Assembly (NCBI RefSeq): GCF_031845305.1
Contig: NZ_JAVREH010000019.1
Location: 1 to 64,000 of the forward strand
Direction of reading: 5' to 3'
Source of the DNA: Jatrophihabitans_A lederbergiae
Lineage (GTDB): Bacteria > Actinomycetota > Actinomycetes > Mycobacteriales > Jatrophihabitantaceae
Length of the DNA stretch: 64,000 nucleotides
Shown here piece after piece: positions 49,731 to 58,633 of this stretch (position 1 is its first letter; each line of letters opens with the position of its first letter). The notes below the pieces were generated by a model that made no database searches, had not been told where the DNA came from, and worked only from the letters and a program-made list of their open reading frames with translations. The translations under genes and the position numbers were made by a program.

Positions 49731-50443
49731 AGCACGCGGCCCTCGTTCGGGAAGCCTGCGCCCAGGTCCTCGCTGGAGGCGTACGGGCGGACCACGTCGA
49801 CATCCGGCACAACGGTCGTCATCGGACGGCCGGCGTACTGCTGGCTGCTCTGGCTCTGGTCCTGGGCGTTCGCCTTGATGCCACGGGTAAGCCGTCCGGC
49901 GACGAGGCCCGCGCTTGCGGCGACGAGCAGGAAGGCGCCGGGACGTCGCCGCGCGAAGTCCTTGACCTCTTCGACGAGCCGGCCGGGCTCGCGCTCGTCC
50001 AGCCACGACGCGATCTCGTGTGACTTCTGCGCCGCCTGGCCCGCCAGGTCGGTGGCCACGCCGGACTGCTGGCCGTTGTCGACCATCGACTGCAGTTCGT
50101 CGCCCAGTGCGCGCAACCCGCCGGCGAGGCGCTGCTGCTGCTGGCCGGCCTGCTGGGTCAGTTCGCTTCGGGCTTGGTTCACAAGGTCCTTGGCTTGTTT
50201 GCCGGCCTCCGCAGTTACATTCGCGACCTGGTCCTTGGCCACGCCCGCGACGTGCTGACCGGCGCCCACGGCGCTCTGTCCCACATCACTGGCCTCGCTC
50301 TTGGCCACGTCGGTGACTGCCGGGCTGCTCTGCCCGCTCTGCGCTGAGCTGGCACCGGATTGGCCTGCAGGGGTCATCGGCGGCACACCGGGATCACCAG
50401 CCAGCGGCGTAGAAGTGAACGGCGGTGTGTAGTTCTCAGTCAT
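49727..50443 (-). CDS. Helical membrane-anchored protein, first gene of DUF3618 module
   Basis: A 238-residue protein. A polar Pro/Ser/Gln-rich N-terminus (about 60 residues) is followed by LEA/apolipoprotein-like amphipathic helices (DQVANVTAEAGKQAKDLVNQ, QQQQRLAGGLRALGDELQSM), then VEEVKDFARRRPGAFLLVAA with one transmembrane segment (about 168-186) and a polar tail. In actinobacteria such proteins precede the holin_3_6/DUF3618 pair. AAGGAG lies just before the ATG at 50443. Confidence 0.8.
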   Translation of the reverse strand: MTENYTPPFTSTPLAGDPGVPPMTPAGQSGASSAQSGQSSPAVTDVAKSEASDVGQSAVGAGQHVAGVAKDQVANVTAEAGKQAKDLVNQARSELTQQAGQQQQRLAGGLRALGDELQSMVDNGQQSGVATDLAGQAAQKSHEIASWLDEREPGRLVEEVKDFARRRPGAFLLVAASAGLVAGRLTRGIKANAQDQSQSSQQYAGRPMTTVVPDVDVVRPYASSEDLGAGFPNEGRVL

Positions 50444-50875
50444 GCGGGAACTCCTTAATTAGGCCGGGACACGTCTTCTGTCTCATCGGCTCGGACGGCG
50501 GCGTGCGCTCTGGCATTCGCGATGGGCGCAGCAGGCCATGTGCGCTAGCCGGGCCGCACGAGCCACGGAAGCACCGGGCACGTGACGACAGTGTTCAGCG
50601 CCTCATCGGCACCAACTGACAGGCTAAAAGGTCGTGTCCTGCATACGCGCGTCCTTCGACTCCTTGCCCGGCCCCGGTGCGTGTTCACCGTGTTCGCCGA
50701 GCGAGCGCATTCCTCGCGTGCGGCTGACGGTTTCAACCACGTGGTGACTCAAGCGTCCCCACACAGAACGTAGGGCGAAGGCCTACCCATACGCAACTGC
50801 GCCTCGATATCCAACCGTAATTTAACAAGTGGACTTATCGGATAACGCGTAGCCGCCTCCTGCCCGGCTGCGGGC
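50444..50875. other. Upstream region without a clear gene
   Basis: This 432-base stretch lies between the start of the three-gene DUF3618 module and the end of the 77-residue gene. Short frames exist (for example 50582-50773 on +) but none looks coding. It should contain the module's promoter; I could not identify convincing -10/-35 or stress-sigma boxes. Confidence 0.35.
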
Positions 50876-51109
50876 CTAGCCGCCGTGGCCGGCGCGTGGG
50901 TCCGAGGAGTCCCTTCCGGCTTCATCTGTATCCGGCGGAGTAGCGGCTGTATCACCCGGAGCAGTGGCGGAGTCGTCATCAGGACCCGCACCGTTGCCGA
51001 GAAAGGCCTCAGGCCGCGGACCGTCGGGACTGTCGACGCCGGGCCGGCCCTCGTCGGGCGACTCCTGTCCGGTGATGGTTTCGCTTACCTTCTGGATGAA
51101 TTCGGACAT
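50876..51109 (-). CDS. Small acidic hypothetical protein
   Basis: A 77-residue protein: an N-terminal helix (MSEFIQKVSETITGQES) followed by a disordered Asp/Pro/Gly-rich tail. It resembles small acidic actinobacterial proteins that accompany stress-protein clusters. A ribosome-binding-like AGAAGG lies before the ATG at 51109. No known domain. Confidence 0.55.
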   Translation of the reverse strand: MSEFIQKVSETITGQESPDEGRPGVDSPDGPRPEAFLGNGAGPDDDSATAPGDTAATPPDTDEAGRDSSDPRAGHGG

Positions 51110-51472
51110 CCGCCTTCTCCATTCGCGTCGGTCTTCTCAGGGTCTTGTCGCTGTGCTCAGGCTCTTGTCGGTCCGCTCACGGCGCCGCCACCTGCATACA
51201 TAACTCGTCGTTCTCGGCGATGTCAGCCTCAGGCGACTGGACGACGAAGCGGGGATCGTACGAACCGAGAAGTGCGAGTCGGGAGCGTCCGGTTCGGGTG
51301 CCGGAGGCCTGGAGTAACTGCCTTACTCGGCGGACTGGCGGTCGACCCGGCCTAACTCGAAGTTACCCCAGCGGCCGGCCGCCTGCTATGAGTGCCGAAC
51401 TGAATCGGACGGCCTTCGCCGCCGTGCTGAGTCGCCCCTGGGGAGTCACACCAGGGCTCAGTCGGCCCGTGC
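51110..51472. other. Intergenic region without a clear gene
   Basis: This 363-base region holds no credible coding frame. Near its right end an imperfect direct repeat (ctcagtcggcccgtg then ctcagtcgcgccgtg, about 51459-51488) runs into the stop of the coiled-coil gene. The rest presumably contains the promoter of the 77-residue gene. Confidence 0.35.
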
Positions 51473-52435
51473 TCAGTCGCGCCGTGCCAGTGCGGAGAGC
51501 GCCTCCTCGGCGGCGCGCTGCACCTCGGCGGCGTCTTCGGCCGTTCGTTCAGCCTCATCCGACTGCCTCTGCGCGGCACGCTCGGCGGTCGAGGCCTCGT
51601 CCGCGGCGACCCGCGCCTGGTGGAGCAGTTCCTCGAGTTCGTGCGCGCGGTCAGCGATCGTTGCCGCCCGCTCACGCGCCTCCTTCAGCACTGCCCGCGC
51701 ATCGTTCGCCGTTTGATCGGCGCTCGTCCGGGCGGCATGCGCAGCGGCCACTTCGTCCACCGCCTCCCGCAACGCGGCGCGACGCTGCTCGGCCCGCTGA
51801 GCTTCCGCCCGGCGCTCTTCAACCGCCTGTGCTTCGGTCCGCGCAGCGCTGCCCCGATGGGCCTCGGTGTGCTCGTCCTGCTGCTCGGACCAGGGGTCAG
51901 ACGCCGGCTCGCGCACCACCGAGAGGTGCCGGTGCTTCGTCCGCGGAACGGCAACGGCATCGGTGACATCGACCTCGCCGAACCCGGAGTAGGACAGCGC
52001 GGCGGTCAGCCTGCCGGACAGCACCGCCGCTTCGGCGGCTTCGTCAGCAATCGCTGCGTCGAAGGTGGCGCGCACCTGGGCGAGCACCGCCTCCGTCACC
52101 GATCGGCTCGCCGCGGCACCCGCCAGCCGGACCAGCCGCGCCAGTAGCTGCTGCCGCTGCCCGGAGAGCTCCCGCAGATCGGCTCCGCGCAATTCACGCT
52201 GGGCGCTGCGCATCCGCGTCCCCAGCTCGGTCAGCTCTGCCACTTCAGGCGGCTCGGACCGGGTCACGGCGTTGACCAGGGCGGCCGCAAGCACCGGCTT
52301 CTTCAGCTTGCCGATCTGCCTCGCGAGGGTCCGGTCACCCGCCGAACGGGCTTCGGTCACCAGGGTGTCCCGGCGGGTCGCGAAGTCCTCGGGCGGCACC
52401 GCGTAAAGCTCGTCAGCCGCCTCGTCGAGGTCCAT
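51473..52435 (-). CDS. Coiled-coil hypothetical protein
   Basis: A 320-residue soluble protein. The N-terminal half is globular and helical (MDLDEAADELYAVPPEDFAT, RQIGKLKKPVLAAALVNAVT), with a short beta-like segment SYSGFGEVDVTDAVAVPRTK at about 145-165. The C-terminal half (about 195-318) is a long Ala/Glu/Arg coiled coil (EAQAVEERRAEAQRAEQRRA). I recall similar unannotated proteins across actinobacteria but no function. Confidence 0.8.
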   Translation of the reverse strand: MDLDEAADELYAVPPEDFATRRDTLVTEARSAGDRTLARQIGKLKKPVLAAALVNAVTRSEPPEVAELTELGTRMRSAQRELRGADLRELSGQRQQLLARLVRLAGAAASRSVTEAVLAQVRATFDAAIADEAAEAAVLSGRLTAALSYSGFGEVDVTDAVAVPRTKHRHLSVVREPASDPWSEQQDEHTEAHRGSAARTEAQAVEERRAEAQRAEQRRAALREAVDEVAAAHAARTSADQTANDARAVLKEARERAATIADRAHELEELLHQARVAADEASTAERAAQRQSDEAERTAEDAAEVQRAAEEALSALARRD

Positions 52436-52531
52436 GACGGCCCGTCAGGCCAGCCGCGGCGGAAGGGTCACGTCTCGGGACAGTACAACGGCGGCTAACC
52501 CATCCCGGCTGCAGCGGTCCAACAGCCACGG

Positions 52532-52855
52532 TCAGATTCCGCCGGGCGGCCCGGCGGCCAGGTCCTCGCCGGGTTCGGCGGGAGAGATGTCATCGGAGTC
52601 CGGGCTCGCGGTCTCGAGATCGTCGTCCGGGTCGGCCTCATCGTCGCCGAGGTCGGCGTCGAAACGGCTGGGACTCAGCTCGTCCGAGCCCGCGCTCGCG
52701 GTATCGGGATTCTCGGTCAGCTCATCCCGCAGGCCAAGACTGGCTGGACCTGACGGCACGGGATCGGTCAGCTCGGCATCGGTGAACTCGGGGTCGGACA
52801 CCTCGGGATCGCTCAGCTCGGGGCCGCTCAGCTCGTGGTCGGTAGGCTCGCTCAT
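52532..52855 (-). CDS. Acidic low-complexity hypothetical protein
   Basis: A 107-residue, very acidic, probably disordered protein with pentapeptide-like repeats at the N-terminus (ELSGPELSDPEVSDPEFTD, then AELTDPVPSGP) and long Asp/Glu/Ser/Pro runs. The frame is clean with an ATG at 52855, but low complexity makes the call uncertain. It follows the coiled-coil gene's start by about 100 bases, on the same strand. Confidence 0.45.
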   Translation of the reverse strand: MSEPTDHELSGPELSDPEVSDPEFTDAELTDPVPSGPASLGLRDELTENPDTASAGSDELSPSRFDADLGDDEADPDDDLETASPDSDDISPAEPGEDLAAGPPGGI

Positions 52856-53157
52856 CTGGTCGCATACTCCGCTCCGTCGTCGGAACCGGCTGTCTGCTCA
52901 ACCGACAATTGCTCGCGGCCACCACGGTATCCGCAATCACGCAGCGGTGTTCCCCGAGCAGGAGCGGGTCGAGGCCGGCATCGAAGATTACGACCCCGAT
53001 TCGGTTCCGCCCGCAGCCGAAGAGCGCGCTGGTCATTGTCGGTCACGCCGCAGAGGCGACGCTCTCTGCGCCGGAGTGTGCCATCGACGACGAGCGCCAA
53101 GACCCGGCGATCCGCGAGTGTGTTGCAGGTGACCATCCGGTCACGTATCTTCCTAGG

Positions 53158-53478
53158 GTGACAGACGATGACCTGGTCTTCAAGGCGCTCGCCGACCCCA
53201 GCCGGCGGCTGCTCCTGGACCGGCTATTCGAGCGGGACGGACGCAGTCTCACCGATCTCGAGTCGGAACTGACCATGACCCGGTTCGGGGTGATGAAGCA
53301 TCTGCGGCTGCTGGAAGAGGCCGGCCTCGTCCTGACCCGCAAGTCCGGACGGGAGAAGCTGCACTTCCTGAACCCGGTGCCGATCCGCCTCGTCCACGAC
53401 CGCTGGATCGACAAGTACACCGAACCGCACGTCTGCGCACTCGTCGAGCTCAAGCGGGAGCTGGAGAACGACACCTGA
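53158..53478 (+). CDS. ArsR-family winged-helix regulator
   Basis: A 106-residue DNA-binding protein. The winged helix comprises FKALADPSRRLLLDRLFERD, then LTDLESELTMTRFGVMKHLR as the recognition region and LVLTRKSGREKLHFLNPVPI as the wing, ending RWIDKYTEPHV. No metal-binding cysteines are seen. This subgroup often controls an adjacent SRPBCC or small-molecule gene, but none is adjacent here. The GTG at 53158 was chosen; the longer open frame to 52909 reads as non-coding. Confidence 0.87.
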   Translation: MTDDDLVFKALADPSRRLLLDRLFERDGRSLTDLESELTMTRFGVMKHLRLLEEAGLVLTRKSGREKLHFLNPVPIRLVHDRWIDKYTEPHVCALVELKRELENDT

Positions 53479-53506
53479 GCCAGGCGGCTCGGCCTCCGAT
53501 GGCAGC

Positions 53507-54628
53507 TCAGCCGCGGTACAGCTGAACGAGCGGGCAGGTGAAAGGGTCCCGCTCGCCCAGGCCGACGCGGTTCAGGTACCGCACCACGATGCTGTACGAG
53601 CCGGCCAGCGACGTTTCGGTGTACAGCACGCCGTGCTTGGCGCAGTGCTCTCGAACCATCGGCTGCACCAGCTTGAGGTTGGGCCGGGGCATGCTCGGGA
53701 ACAGGTGATGCTCGATCTGGTAGTTGAGGCCGCCCATCATGAAGTCGGTCAGTCGGCCGCCGCGAATATTGCGAGACATCAGGACCTGCCGGCGGAGGAA
53801 GTCGACCTTCATGCTGGCGGGGACGATCGGCATGCCCTTGTGGTTCGGCGCGAAGGAGCCGCCGAGCAGCACCCCGAACAGGCCGAGCTCGACGCCCGCG
53901 AACGCCGCCGCCTTGCCGACCGGCAGCAACAGCAGCAGCACCGCGAAGAAGCCGCCGACCCGGAGCGCGATGACGGTGAGTTCCAGCCAGCGGTAGCGGA
54001 TGTCGCGCTTGACGAGCAGCGCCTGAATGCTGTTGACGTGCAGCGCCACCCCCTCGAGCGTGAGCAGCGGAAAGAACGCCCAGCCCTGGTGGCGCGCGAA
54101 CCACCCGGCGGCACCGGTGCGTCGACGGGCCTGGTCCGGAGTGAACGCGAGAACGCCGGACTGGATGTCGGGGTCGCGGCCCTCTTGGTTGGGCGCGTTG
54201 TGGTGCTTGTTGTGCTTGCCCATCCACCAGCCGTAGCTGAGGCCGGCGAAGCCGCACGAGAGCACCCGGGACGTCCACGCGTTCCAGGTGTGCGACGCGA
54301 ACACCTGCCGGTGCGCCGTGTCGTGGCCGAGGAAGCCGAACTGGGCACGCACCACCGCCAGAGCCGCCGCGAGCAGCAGCACCCACCAGGAGTTCCCCAC
54401 CGCCACTACCCCGGCCCACATCGCGGCAAAGGCCGCCACCGTGAGCAGGATGGTCGTGACGTAGTAGCCGTGCCGACGGCGCAGCAGGCCCGCCGCGAGA
54501 ACCTGCTGGGACAACTCGGCATAGGCAGAGACGTGCTTCTCACGTCGGCTGGTGGGGACGGCGGCGGTCAGCGAGGGAGTCGACAAGAGAAGAACCTGTT
54601 CGGCGTGGGGTCGGTGGCAACGCCGCAC
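53507..54628 (-). CDS. Membrane fatty-acid desaturase
   Basis: A desaturase of up to 373 residues of the acyl-lipid/acyl-CoA (DesA3-like) family. Three His boxes are present: GHDTAH, KHNKHH and QIEHHLFP, which bind the di-iron centre, plus hydrophobic helices between them (TTILLTVAAFAAMWAGVVAV and others). It introduces a double bond into membrane fatty acids using an electron donor. The start is uncertain: the frame opens at 54628, but a TTG near 54583 or later codons are possible. It is convergent with the ArsR gene. Confidence 0.92.
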   Translation of the reverse strand: MRRCHRPHAEQVLLLSTPSLTAAVPTSRREKHVSAYAELSQQVLAAGLLRRRHGYYVTTILLTVAAFAAMWAGVVAVGNSWWVLLLAAALAVVRAQFGFLGHDTAHRQVFASHTWNAWTSRVLSCGFAGLSYGWWMGKHNKHHNAPNQEGRDPDIQSGVLAFTPDQARRRTGAAGWFARHQGWAFFPLLTLEGVALHVNSIQALLVKRDIRYRWLELTVIALRVGGFFAVLLLLLPVGKAAAFAGVELGLFGVLLGGSFAPNHKGMPIVPASMKVDFLRRQVLMSRNIRGGRLTDFMMGGLNYQIEHHLFPSMPRPNLKLVQPMVREHCAKHGVLYTETSLAGSYSIVVRYLNRVGLGERDPFTCPLVQLYRG

Positions 54629-54828
54629 AGGGATGTGCTGGCACTGAAGGTGCTCTAATCACCCAGCAAGCTGGGGCTTGTGACGTTGACAGTACCTACC
54701 CGGCGCCTCCCGCGGGATGGTTGCCTGTAGGCGACATTCGCGATCGGTGTTCACATCGGGTAAATCCCGACGACACGGGTGCGACACGGTGCCAGGAGTA
54801 GGGTCGGCGACCGCCGAGGGTTAGTCGT

Positions 54829-55137
54829 GTGCCACAAGAAGCGATGGCATCGCCCGAGGTGTTCAGCGGCGGCCCAAACCAGGGCAGATCGGCGCTCGAC
54901 ATGACTGATCAAGGCACGACCGACTCGCACTCCCCGCACGCGGAATCCGATCAGCCCTCGGACGCGGCCGCATTGGTGAGCCACAACAGCGAGATCAACA
55001 CCACTGCCGCGCTCGCGCACCGGTGCGGAATGACGCACCTTGCCAGCGGGCGGCTCTGCCTGCTACCCGAGCGGCACGCCGGCTCATGCGACTTCGTGCA
55101 ACCATCGGACGTCGAGTCAGCGATCGCAGGGCGCTGA
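54829..55137 (+). CDS. Small Cys-containing hypothetical protein
   Basis: A protein of up to 102 residues. The N-terminal half is polar; the C-terminal half (CGMTHLASGRLCLLPERHAG, SCDFV) has three cysteines and a His in a pattern that suggests a small metal- or disulfide-stabilised fold seen in other actinobacterial hypotheticals. The GTG at 54829 or the ATG at 54901 may be the start. It is divergent from the desaturase. Confidence 0.55.
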   Translation: MPQEAMASPEVFSGGPNQGRSALDMTDQGTTDSHSPHAESDQPSDAAALVSHNSEINTTAALAHRCGMTHLASGRLCLLPERHAGSCDFVQPSDVESAIAGR

Positions 55138-55187
55138 CCGGGCCTACACTGCCGAACACCGATTGGACGGCAGTGTGGGAGTGATGG

Positions 55188-56843
55188 ATGCGAGAGCGCG
55201 TGGCCGACGGCCCCGGCAGGCGGGCAGTACTGACCGGCGCCTCGCTAGCGCTGGCGGCGTCGCTGGCAGCCTGCACCCGTGGCCGTGGCCCCACCGCTCC
55301 CGCCGGAACCCCACCCGCCGGAACTGCTCCCGCTGGAACTGCTCCCGCTGGAACCACGGCGACTGGCTCGGCAGCCGCGACCGGAACCGGCTCCGCTGCC
55401 CTCCCGACGGGTGCCGCCAGTACGAGCGCGGCGGTCAAGCCGACCCTGGCGGCCCTGTCCCGGCAGCTGTCCACGCCGCTGCTGCAGCCGAAGTCCGCTG
55501 ACTTCGCCGCGGCGGCCCGGCTCTACAACCCGCGCTTCGACAGCGCCCCCGCGCCCACGGCGATCGCCCGCTGCCGGAGCACGGCCGATGTCGCGGCCGG
55601 CGTCCGGTTCGCCGCGGCGACCGGTACCCCGCTCTCCGTCCGGGCCGGTGGCCATTCCTACGGCGGCTGGTCACGTGGCTCGGGCCTGATGCTCGACGTG
55701 GCGCCCCTGCGCACCGTGTCGGTGGACACCGCCGGCGGCACGGCCAAGATCGGCGCCGGTGCCACGCTGGTCGATGTCTACGCGGCGCTGGCGAACAAGA
55801 ATGTCGCCATCGCCGCCGGTTCCTGCCCCACGGTGGGGGTCACCGGCCTGCTGCTCGGTGGCGGTGTGGGGGCGTTGACGCGGGCGTACGGGCTGACCTG
55901 CGACGCACTGCGCGCCGCCACCGTGGTCACGGCTGACGGCAAGATCCACTCCGTCGGCCCCTCACACGACCCGGGCCTGTTCTGGGCGTTACAGGGCGGC
56001 GGAGGAGGCTTCACGGCGGTCGTGGACCTGACGCTGGCGGTCCGGGCCGCACCCACGGTGCACACCTTCTATCTGCAATGGGACTTCTCGCATGCCGAGG
56101 CGGTACTCAGCGGCTGGCAGCAGTGGATCGGCAAGACCGATCGCGCGCTGTGGAGCACCTGCAAGCTGCTGGCCGATCCCGGCGCTGGCCTGCGAGCGAC
56201 CGTATCCGGTACCTGGATCGGAGCCGGCCCACAGCTCCAGGCGGCACTGGACCCGCTGCTCAAGGCCATCGGCGCGCCCACCACGGCGAACCAGCGCAAC
56301 ACCCTCGACTACGCCTCCGCGATGCTGCTGGAGGCCGGTTGCTCCGGGCAGTCCCCCGACCAGTGCCGGGCGGACGCGCTGAGCCCGCACAAGCGCCAAC
56401 CTTTCGCGGCCACCTCGGCGGTGCTGGATTCTCCCCTTCCGAGCACCGGAGTCTCCACCGCGGTTGCCCAGGCGCGGTCGGCCCTGTCCATTCCGGGGCT
56501 GGCCGAGGGCGGGGTGTCCTTCGATGCCCTCGGCGGTGCGGTGGCAGACATAGCCCCCACCGCCACCGCCTTCGCGCATCGCGGCGCCCTGGCCCTGGTG
56601 CAGTACACGGCGACGTGGTCTGCCGCTGCCGCTGACCCGGCGCCGTATGACCGCTTCGTCCGCGGTGAGCGGTCGGCGCTGTCGCGGTGGACGGGCGATG
56701 GCGCGTATGTCAACTACGCCGACCCCAGCATCGGCAACTACCCGGCGGCGTACTGGGGCGCCAACTACCCCCGGCTGCAGGCGGTGAAGAAGCAGTACGA
56801 CCCGGGCAACCTGTTCTCGTTCGCCCAGTCCGTCAAGGCCTGA
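55188..56843 (+). CDS. Secreted FAD-linked oxidase (BBE-type)
   Basis: A 551-residue berberine-bridge-type flavoprotein. The N-terminus has a twin-arginine-like GRRAVLTGASLALAASLAAC ending in a lipobox Cys, so it is probably an exported lipoprotein. A low-complexity linker of PAGTA repeats follows, then the FAD_binding_4 domain (about 120-290) with TPLSVRAGGHSYGGWS (His for covalent FAD) and AGSCPTVGVTGLLLGGGVG (Cys for the second link), and the C-terminal BBE segment AAYWGANYPRLQAVKKQYDP with the NYxRL-like end. The substrate is likely a sugar or small alcohol, unknown here. Confidence 0.9.
   Translation: MRERVADGPGRRAVLTGASLALAASLAACTRGRGPTAPAGTPPAGTAPAGTAPAGTTATGSAAATGTGSAALPTGAASTSAAVKPTLAALSRQLSTPLLQPKSADFAAAARLYNPRFDSAPAPTAIARCRSTADVAAGVRFAAATGTPLSVRAGGHSYGGWSRGSGLMLDVAPLRTVSVDTAGGTAKIGAGATLVDVYAALANKNVAIAAGSCPTVGVTGLLLGGGVGALTRAYGLTCDALRAATVVTADGKIHSVGPSHDPGLFWALQGGGGGFTAVVDLTLAVRAAPTVHTFYLQWDFSHAEAVLSGWQQWIGKTDRALWSTCKLLADPGAGLRATVSGTWIGAGPQLQAALDPLLKAIGAPTTANQRNTLDYASAMLLEAGCSGQSPDQCRADALSPHKRQPFAATSAVLDSPLPSTGVSTAVAQARSALSIPGLAEGGVSFDALGGAVADIAPTATAFAHRGALALVQYTATWSAAAADPAPYDRFVRGERSALSRWTGDGAYVNYADPSIGNYPAAYWGANYPRLQAVKKQYDPGNLFSFAQSVKA
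55296..55355. repeat. Four 15-bp tandem repeats in the linker of the BBE oxidase
   Basis: Units at 55296-55310, 55311-55325, 55326-55340 and 55341-55355 (gctcccgctggaact and variants) encode APAGT, PPAGT, APAGT, APAGT just after the lipobox. They lengthen the linker between the membrane anchor and the catalytic domain. Confidence 0.9.
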
Positions 56844-56952
56844 ACTGCCGTCAGCCGGCTCGGCGCGGGCGGCTGACCACTCCCTTCACCAGTTCCGCGG
56901 CAGCGGCGTCCGGGCCGGCAAGCCGACACCGGCCGGTGGGCAGAATGGTTAC

Positions 56953-58167
56953 GTGACGACAATGACCGCAGCGCGCGGACGCGTCGGTTCTGGCACCGCC
57001 GTGTGGTTGACCGCCTTCGCCTTCGCGGCCGCGATGCTGGGAACGACGCTGCCGACCCCGCTGTACCCGCATTACGAGCAGTAGTTCCGCTTCGACCCGC
57101 TGACTGTGACGCTGGTGTACGCCGCCTACGCGGTGGGCGTACTGGCCGCGCTGCTCGCCTTCGGCCGCGCGTCGGACACCCTCGGACGCCGCCCCGTCCT
57201 GCTGGCGGCGCTGGCACTCTCGGGAACCTCCTCCTTGGTGTTCGTCCTGGTCGGTGCCATGAGCAGCGGCGGCCTGCCGCTGCTGTTTACCGGCCGGGTG
57301 CTGTCCGGGCTGTCCGCGGGCATGTTCACCGGCACGGCCACGGCTGCCCTGGCGGACTACGCGGGAAAGGACAACCAGCTCCGCGCAAGTGTGATCGCGG
57401 CCGTCGCCAACATCGGCGGCCTCGGCCTGGGCCCGCTGGTCAGTGGCCTGCTTGCGCGCCACGCCGGCCGGCCGCTGCAGACCAGCTACCTGGTGCATGT
57501 CGTGGTGGTCGTCCTCGCCGTGGCCGCCATCCTGGCCGTCCCCGAACCGGTGCGCCCGGACGGACCCCGCCGGCTGCGCTTCCAGCGGTTGGGCGTGCCG
57601 GCCGTGGCCCGCGCCGCGTTCCTGCAGGCTGGCACCGCGGGCTTCGCCGGCTTCGCCCTGCTCGGGCTCTTCACCGCGGTCAGCCCGTCCGTACTCGCGC
57701 TGCTCGGGCACCACAATCCCGCCCTGACGGGCGTGGTGGTCTTCGCGGTGTTCGCCGCGTCGGCGGCCGGGCAGGTGGTGTCCGCGACGCTGCCCGCCCG
57801 ACCAGCGCTGCTGGCGGGCACCGGCGTGCTGGTCCTCGGGCTGGCGGTACTCGGGATCAGCCTGGCCCGGTCATCGCTGCCGCTGCTGGTCATCGCGGGT
57901 GTCATCGGCGGGGCCGGCCAGGGTCTCAGCTTCCGCGCGGCGCTCGGCCTCGTCACCCAGGTCAGCCCCGCCGAGCAGCGGGGCGGCGTCGCGTCGAGCT
58001 TCTTCGCCGTCGTCTACGTCGGTATCTCGCTGCCCGTGGTCGGCATCGGCGTGGGCACCCGCGAGTACGGGCTGGTCCACACCGGAGAGGTGTTCGCGGC
58101 GATCCTGGCCGTCCTGGCGCTGCTCGCCCTGACAAGCCTCGCGCTGCGTAAGCCTCGCGCTGCGTAA
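56953..58167 (+). pseudogene. MFS transporter with in-frame amber codon
   Basis: A 404-codon frame encodes a 12-helix major-facilitator transporter: TM1 (WLTAFAFAAAMLGTTLPTPL), the TM2/3 loop motif GRASDTLGRRPVLL, LADYAGKDNQLRASVIAAVA, and so on to the C-terminus. A TAG at 57082-57084 (codon 44, in YEQ-stop-FRFDPLTVTLVYAAYA) interrupts it where relatives have a residue, often Gln. No other break was seen, so it is either a fresh nonsense mutation, an assembly error or a readthrough case. A restart at GTG 57106 would lack TM1. The last codons come from a 16-bp tandem duplication (58136-58167). The sugar or drug-like substrate is unknown. Confidence 0.8.
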
Positions 58168-58333
58168 GCCGTACCCACGCAAGCGGAATCGCCTGACGGC
58201 TCCCTGACCGCGCATGCCTGAGACCTGGCGAAGTTCGGGTAACGAGACGCTGCCGGCCGGGCCGGATCGGCCTACCGTTATCGCTGGAGCTGCGAGCTGC
58301 TCATGGCGCCAGCCGGTCGAACGGAGCCCATCA

Positions 58334-58507
58334 ATGACCGTCCATCAATGCCCGAAATGCGTACTGCGCTTCGAGCGCAAGACCGAACTCGACTACCACT
58401 GCCGCGAGGATCATCCCGACTTCCGGCACGAGTACCCGGTGCGGCACCCGGCTGCGGCGGACCAACCGCATCCCGCGCCGCCAACCCCGTCCTCGCCGGC
58501 CAAGTAG
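58334..58507 (+). CDS. Zinc-finger-like microprotein
   Basis: A 57-residue protein starting MTVHQCPKCVLRFERKTELD, with YHCREDHPDFRH next: a CxxC...HxxxxxH-like arrangement resembling a C2H2/zinc-ribbon finger, followed by a Pro/Ala tail. Similar small proteins occur in actinobacteria. The ATG at 58334 overlaps no other gene and lies 166 bases after the MFS stop. Nucleic-acid or protein binding is inferred only. Confidence 0.6.
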   Translation: MTVHQCPKCVLRFERKTELDYHCREDHPDFRHEYPVRHPAAADQPHPAPPTPSSPAK

Positions 58508-58559
58508 CTCGTCGTCCCCCGTGCGGTACCGCAGCGGCACGGCGGCCGTTCCGTGACGG

Positions 58560-58592
58560 GTTGCATGCCTCCTCCTGTTGCATGCCTCCTCC
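58560..58592. repeat. Two 16-bp direct repeats upstream of the RHH-like gene
   Basis: gttgcatgcctcctcc occurs at 58560-58575 apart from its first base (g), and again at 58577-58592, exactly 17 bases apart. A cctgttg/caacagg dyad (58574-58580 and 58592-58598) overlaps them. They lie just upstream of an AT-rich leader (gtaattgtgtaattac) and the ribosome-binding site of the next gene, so they may be an operator or leader structure. Confidence 0.6.
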
Positions 58593-58633
58593 AACAGGTG
58601 TAATTGTGTAATTACTTTATGGAGGTAATGATG

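Noticed and set aside
29491..55355. CRISPR array suggested by short repeats
   Set aside because: The repeats are contiguous 15-18 bp minisatellites without spacers; no cas genes are present.
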